A stretch of 64,000 bases of DNA from Cellvibrio sp. PSBB023 (lineage in GTDB: Bacteria; Pseudomonadota; Gammaproteobacteria; Pseudomonadales; Cellvibrionaceae). The stretch spans positions 1,550,001-1,614,000 of the forward strand of contig NZ_CP019799.1 in the NCBI RefSeq assembly GCF_002007605.1, in the 5' to 3' direction. A program made the translations under genes and the position numbers. The notes under the pieces were generated by a model. That model ran no database searches. It saw nothing but the letters and a program-made list of their open reading frames with translations, and was not told the origin of the DNA. Below, piece by piece: positions 60,876-64,000 of the stretch. Position 1 is the first letter of the stretch. Every line of letters starts with the position of its first letter.

Positions 60876-61391
60876 ATGGGTATTTGTGCCAGTGATTTAC
60901 GCGAGTGGATAATCAAACCCTGTCTGAATGCACTGGGCGATTACTCCCCCCTCGCCGAGCAGCTACTGGTCGCCACCGCAGCGCAGGAATCCCTGTTGGG
61001 GCAGCAGTGTTATTGTGAAGAACACAGTGGTTTGGGGCTTTATCGCATAACCAGGGAAAAACATCGGGAGCTGTGGGATAGCTACTTACTCAACTTCCCC
61101 GACCTCGCCTCCCGCGTGCGCGGCCTTGCCAGTCAGCAGCAGTTCTTACTCGATCCCGAACGCGAACTGATCACCAACCTGAGTTACAGCACCGGCATTG
61201 CCTGGATGATTTACCGCCGCGCCGCGCCCCATGCCTTTACCGGCAATCACAATCCGCCTGATTTAAACACCCTCGCCCAACTCTGGACTGTGCATTTTGA
61301 TAATGGCACCCATACCCAAAGACATACCGATGAGTTCATCCAGCGCTATCGCACGCTGGTGAAGCCCTATTTGCACAAAAAGGTAGCCTGA
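60876..61391 (+). CDS. Phage-type hypothetical protein (possible lysozyme-like fold)
   Basis: A 171-residue soluble protein. The stretch AEQLLVATAAQESLLGQQCY and GLGLYRITREKHRELWDSYL resembles a family of hypothetical proteins in pseudomonads and their phages in which an AAQES-type Glu recalls lysozyme-like enzymes. No signal peptide is present. ATG 60876 is preferred because GAGG lies about six bases upstream; ATGs at 60843 and 60792 are alternatives. The function is unproven. Confidence 0.65.
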   Translation: MGICASDLREWIIKPCLNALGDYSPLAEQLLVATAAQESLLGQQCYCEEHSGLGLYRITREKHRELWDSYLLNFPDLASRVRGLASQQQFLLDPERELITNLSYSTGIAWMIYRRAAPHAFTGNHNPPDLNTLAQLWTVHFDNGTHTQRHTDEFIQRYRTLVKPYLHKKVA

Positions 61392-61414
61392 TACAGGATT
61401 ACTCGAACGCAGGC

Positions 61415-62329
61415 TTAGCGGATATCCAGCACATCCACATATTGCACCGCCTCTTCCATACGGCCCATAGGTGCTGTTATAGCGCAGCTGTCATCGTCTT
61501 CGTCAGCGCTTTCCTTGTTCGTTTCAAGCTTGATGAAATCAAACAATTTCAAGTCGGCAAGCTGTGACGGCTGCACATTGCGAATGGCCGAGAAGATGGT
61601 TTCCGTACGACCGGGGAACTGACGCTCCCACTGCACCAGCATGTCTTTAACCACCTGACGCTGCAGGTTTTCCTGCGAACCACAGAGGTTGCACGGAATA
61701 ATCGGGAAGCCTTTGAGTTCAGCAAAATGGGCGATGTCCTCTTCTGAACAATAGGCAAGCGGGCGAATGACGATGTTGCGTTTATCGTCCGAGAGCAATT
61801 TGGGCGGCATGGCTTTTAATTTGCCACCGAAGAACATATTCAAAAATAAGGTTTCGATAATATCGTCGCGATGATGCCCCAAAGCAATCTTGGTCGCGCC
61901 GATTTCATCGGCAAAGCCGTAAAGCGTACCGCGACGCAAGCGCGAACAGAGACCGCAGGTTGTTTTCCCTTCTGGCACCACTTCTTTCACGATGCTGTAG
62001 GTATCGCGCTCAATGATATGGTAAGGCACCCCCAGGGCTGCCAAATACTGCGGCAGGATATGCTCGGGGAAACCGGGCTGTTTTTGATCCATATTCACCG
62101 CGACCACCTCAAAGGAGATAGGCGCTGTTTTTTGCAGGCTCAATAAAATATCGAGCATGGTGTAAGAGTCCTTACCGCCCGACAGGCACACCATCACCTT
62201 ATCGCCATCCTCAATCATGTTGTAGTCAACAATTGCTGAACCCGTCAATCGGCGCAGGCGCTTTTGCAGCTTGTTAAATTCCAGACGGTCTTTGCGTTCG
62301 TGTAACTCTTTCATGGACTCGGCACTCAT
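61415..62329 (-). CDS. ttcA: tRNA 2-thiocytidine(32) synthetase TtcA
   Basis: TtcA thiolates cytidine 32 of tRNA using an iron-sulphur cluster. The PP-loop is [20 protein letters not shown]. The Cys pairs are [10 protein letters not shown] and [13 protein letters not shown]. At 304 residues from ATG 62329 ([20 protein letters not shown]) it fits the family; the frame is open to 62383, but that part is not conserved-looking. Confidence 0.95.
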   Translation of the reverse strand: MSAESMKELHERKDRLEFNKLQKRLRRLTGSAIVDYNMIEDGDKVMVCLSGGKDSYTMLDILLSLQKTAPISFEVVAVNMDQKQPGFPEHILPQYLAALGVPYHIIERDTYSIVKEVVPEGKTTCGLCSRLRRGTLYGFADEIGATKIALGHHRDDIIETLFLNMFFGGKLKAMPPKLLSDDKRNIVIRPLAYCSEEDIAHFAELKGFPIIPCNLCGSQENLQRQVVKDMLVQWERQFPGRTETIFSAIRNVQPSQLADLKLFDFIKLETNKESADEDDDSCAITAPMGRMEEAVQYVDVLDIR

Positions 62330-62598
62330 GGGGCACTTTAGGACAGGGGCGTAAAACAAGGGCAGCGGATAAGTCACCAGCATGCGGCGCGCATTGTACG
62401 GATTTTACCCGCAAGTTGAAATCAATGACCGCCAGGAGGCAAAGCCTTGCCGGTCAGGGCTGTACGGCTTATAACCAACAGCCGACACAGGCCACGTCAT
62501 TGCTGATATCACCGCGAGTGGCACAGGGCTTGCTCTAGGGAGATAAACACCCCCGATTGTCGGACCCGGGGGCGACTTGTTGCCGCGAGGAGTATTGA

Positions 62599-63435
62599 AT
62601 GTCGTTTCTCGATAAATTATTTAAAAAAGGCGTGCCCAAAATCGCTGAACCAGCGCCCGACAGCGCAAACGCTACTGCCCCACAAGCAGGCCAGCCACTC
62701 ACCATACCTGATGAATATCAATCGCTGGTGGAGTTACAGCATCAACGCCAACTACTGGAAGTAAAAATCACCGGCAGCAGCCGCAGCTACCAAAGCATGA
62801 TTATGGCGATAGACCTGGAGCGTGGCCTGTTGTGGCTGGATGATCTGTTCCCGCAGCAGCTGATTCTGGATGCCGGTGACGAGCTGTGTATTCGCCATCA
62901 TCGCCATACTGAAGAACTGGTAATCCGTGCACCGGTTATTGCGCTGGGCTCCACCTATGGCACCTCGGGTATTGCCGTGGAGCTGCCAAATTTTGCCTAT
63001 TACCAACCGCGCCGCCGCTTCCCCCGCTACACCATTGGCCACCAATCGCCGCTATCAGTAAAAATTCGCCCCATTGGCCAGGAGCCCAGCTTTGGCACCT
63101 TGCAGGATATTTCCGTTGGCGGCATGCGCCTGATGGTTGCAGGCAACCTTTTGCCTTACCTGCGTCACGGCGCGGTCATGCCGCTGTGCGAGGTCAACCT
63201 GAGCGATGATTTACAACTTCGCTGCAAGGCGCGCATTTGTGCATTCCGCATGGGTCGTAGCCCTTATCGCCACACCCAAATCAGTATTGAGTTTATTGAC
63301 ATGGAGGAAGATAAGCGCACAGCGCTGGGGCGATTTCTGCGCGCACAACAATTCAATACCAGCGTGGAGCTCAGCACGTTACAACAATATCACCCGAACC
63401 GTCATAAATCCGGCCGACGCGCTTACGCAGCCTGA
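62599..63435 (+). CDS. YcgR-like PilZ protein (c-di-GMP flagellar brake type)
   Basis: A 278-residue two-domain protein. The N-terminal YcgR-type domain covers about residues 40-130, and the PilZ domain about 133-245. The c-di-GMP motifs are RRRFPRY and DISVGGMRL. YcgR proteins bind c-di-GMP and slow flagellar motors. Which flagellum it acts on is unknown. CGAGGAG precedes the ATG. Confidence 0.88.
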   Translation: MSFLDKLFKKGVPKIAEPAPDSANATAPQAGQPLTIPDEYQSLVELQHQRQLLEVKITGSSRSYQSMIMAIDLERGLLWLDDLFPQQLILDAGDELCIRHHRHTEELVIRAPVIALGSTYGTSGIAVELPNFAYYQPRRRFPRYTIGHQSPLSVKIRPIGQEPSFGTLQDISVGGMRLMVAGNLLPYLRHGAVMPLCEVNLSDDLQLRCKARICAFRMGRSPYRHTQISIEFIDMEEDKRTALGRFLRAQQFNTSVELSTLQQYHPNRHKSGRRAYAA

Positions 63436-63603
63436 TGACTAACCGAACCGCTAACACCTGCTGATGCCTAACAATTAGGCTAAAACCGAATTACAGCGCA
63501 ATTGGCACTAGAGATTCGTTATTTTTAGACTAGGCTTGGATGACCGAATCTATTCGTTGCATGATTATTCGGGACTTTCATATGCGTAACTCAGGATTTC
63601 CAC

Positions 63604-64000
63604 ATGCGTAACAACGGTCACATAACCGGCAGAGAAGTACACCTTTCCAATAAAGATGAAATTGTTTCTTCATCCAACCTGCGCGGCGATATTGAATTCT
63701 GCAATGATACTTTCTGCCGCATTTCCGGCTACAGCCACGACGAATTAATCAATCAACCTCACAATATTCTGCGTCACCCGCAAATGCCTCCCGCCGCCTT
63801 TGGCATGTTGTGGGAAACATTGAAAGCGGGAAAACCCTGGATGGGCATAGTGAAAAACCGCTGTAAAAATGGCGATCACTATTGGGTGGACGCCTACATT
63901 ACACCGCTGCGCCAGAACGGACAGATTTATGGTTACGAATCCGTACGCGCAAAAGCCGAGCCACATTTAATTCAGCGGGCAGAAGCTGTTTACGAGCGCA
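63604..64000 (+). CDS. Aer-like PAS-domain receptor (3' end outside window)
   Basis: The first 132 codons of a protein with an N-terminal PAS domain: NLRGDIEFCNDTFCRISGYS, ILRHPQMPPAAFGMLWETLK, and KNGDHYWVDAYITPLRQNGQ. This is the FAD-binding type found in Aer and in PAS-containing methyl-accepting chemotaxis proteins. The signalling domain would lie beyond base 64000. ATG 63604 has AGGA eight bases upstream. Confidence 0.85.
   Translation, partial: MRNNGHITGREVHLSNKDEIVSSSNLRGDIEFCNDTFCRISGYSHDELINQPHNILRHPQMPPAAFGMLWETLKAGKPWMGIVKNRCKNGDHYWVDAYITPLRQNGQIYGYESVRAKAEPHLIQRAEAVYER

Overview
The window reads as chromosomal DNA of a Gammaproteobacterium close to Cellvibrio/Cellvibrionaceae. 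This is inferred from the recA-pncC neighbourhood shared with pseudomonads, the style of the proteins and the moderate GC content; no database search was possible. About 43 kb (1.8-45 kb) is one complete flagellar locus laid out like the lateral or Flag-2 (laf) systems of Vibrio, Aeromonas and some Escherichia coli. The remainder is housekeeping, c-di-GMP signalling and a small defence region.

Layout. 1-1.7 kb: recA (cut by the window edge), pncC/cinA and a small TrpB-like gene. 1.8-12.5 kb (minus): flgBCDEFGHIJKL plus a lafW-position gene. 12.6-13.4 kb (plus): divergent flgA. 13.8-16.7 kb (plus): three flagellin genes. 17-17.9 kb (plus): a ToxR-like membrane regulator (lafZ position). 17.9-24.3 kb (minus): fliD-fliS-fliT-fliK-fliL-fliA-motA-motB, the lafBCDEFSTU order. 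24.6-30.3 kb: an AT-richer insertion carrying an RHS protein with a C-terminal Tae4-like amidase and its putative immunity gene, bounded by a 120-bp direct repeat that contains a terminator. 30.4-38.3 kb (minus): lafK-fliEFGHIJ-flgM-flgN. 38.7-45 kb (plus): fliMNPQR-flhB-flhA. 45-48.4 kb: a PilZ protein, a zinc-finger/membrane protein and a rhomboid protease. 48.6 kb: tRNA-Arg(CCT). 49-55.6 kb: a Zorya type II-like anti-phage operon (zorA-zorB-HNH), two unpaired antitoxin-like genes, tag and decayed sequence. 55.7-64 kb: rsmE, a GGDEF-EAL protein, ald, ttcA, a YcgR-like PilZ protein and the start of an Aer-like PAS receptor.

How it works together. The locus encodes its own sigma-54 activator (LafK), sigma-28 (FliA/LafS) and anti-sigma factor (FlgM), and the promoters fit that hierarchy. 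Sigma-54 type -24/-12 elements lie before flgB, flgA and fliD. A shared sigma-28-like motif (TTAAG-N15-GTCGC) lies before flagellin 1, flagellin 2 and flgM. No fliO, flhF/flhG or chemotaxis genes are present, as in other lateral systems. The PilZ and GGDEF-EAL genes nearby could couple motility to c-di-GMP.

Most notable are the RHS-Tae4/immunity cassette inserted between two flagellar operons, the Zorya-like operon, the overlapping divergent sigma-54 promoters, and a rhomboid/zinc-finger membrane protein pair.
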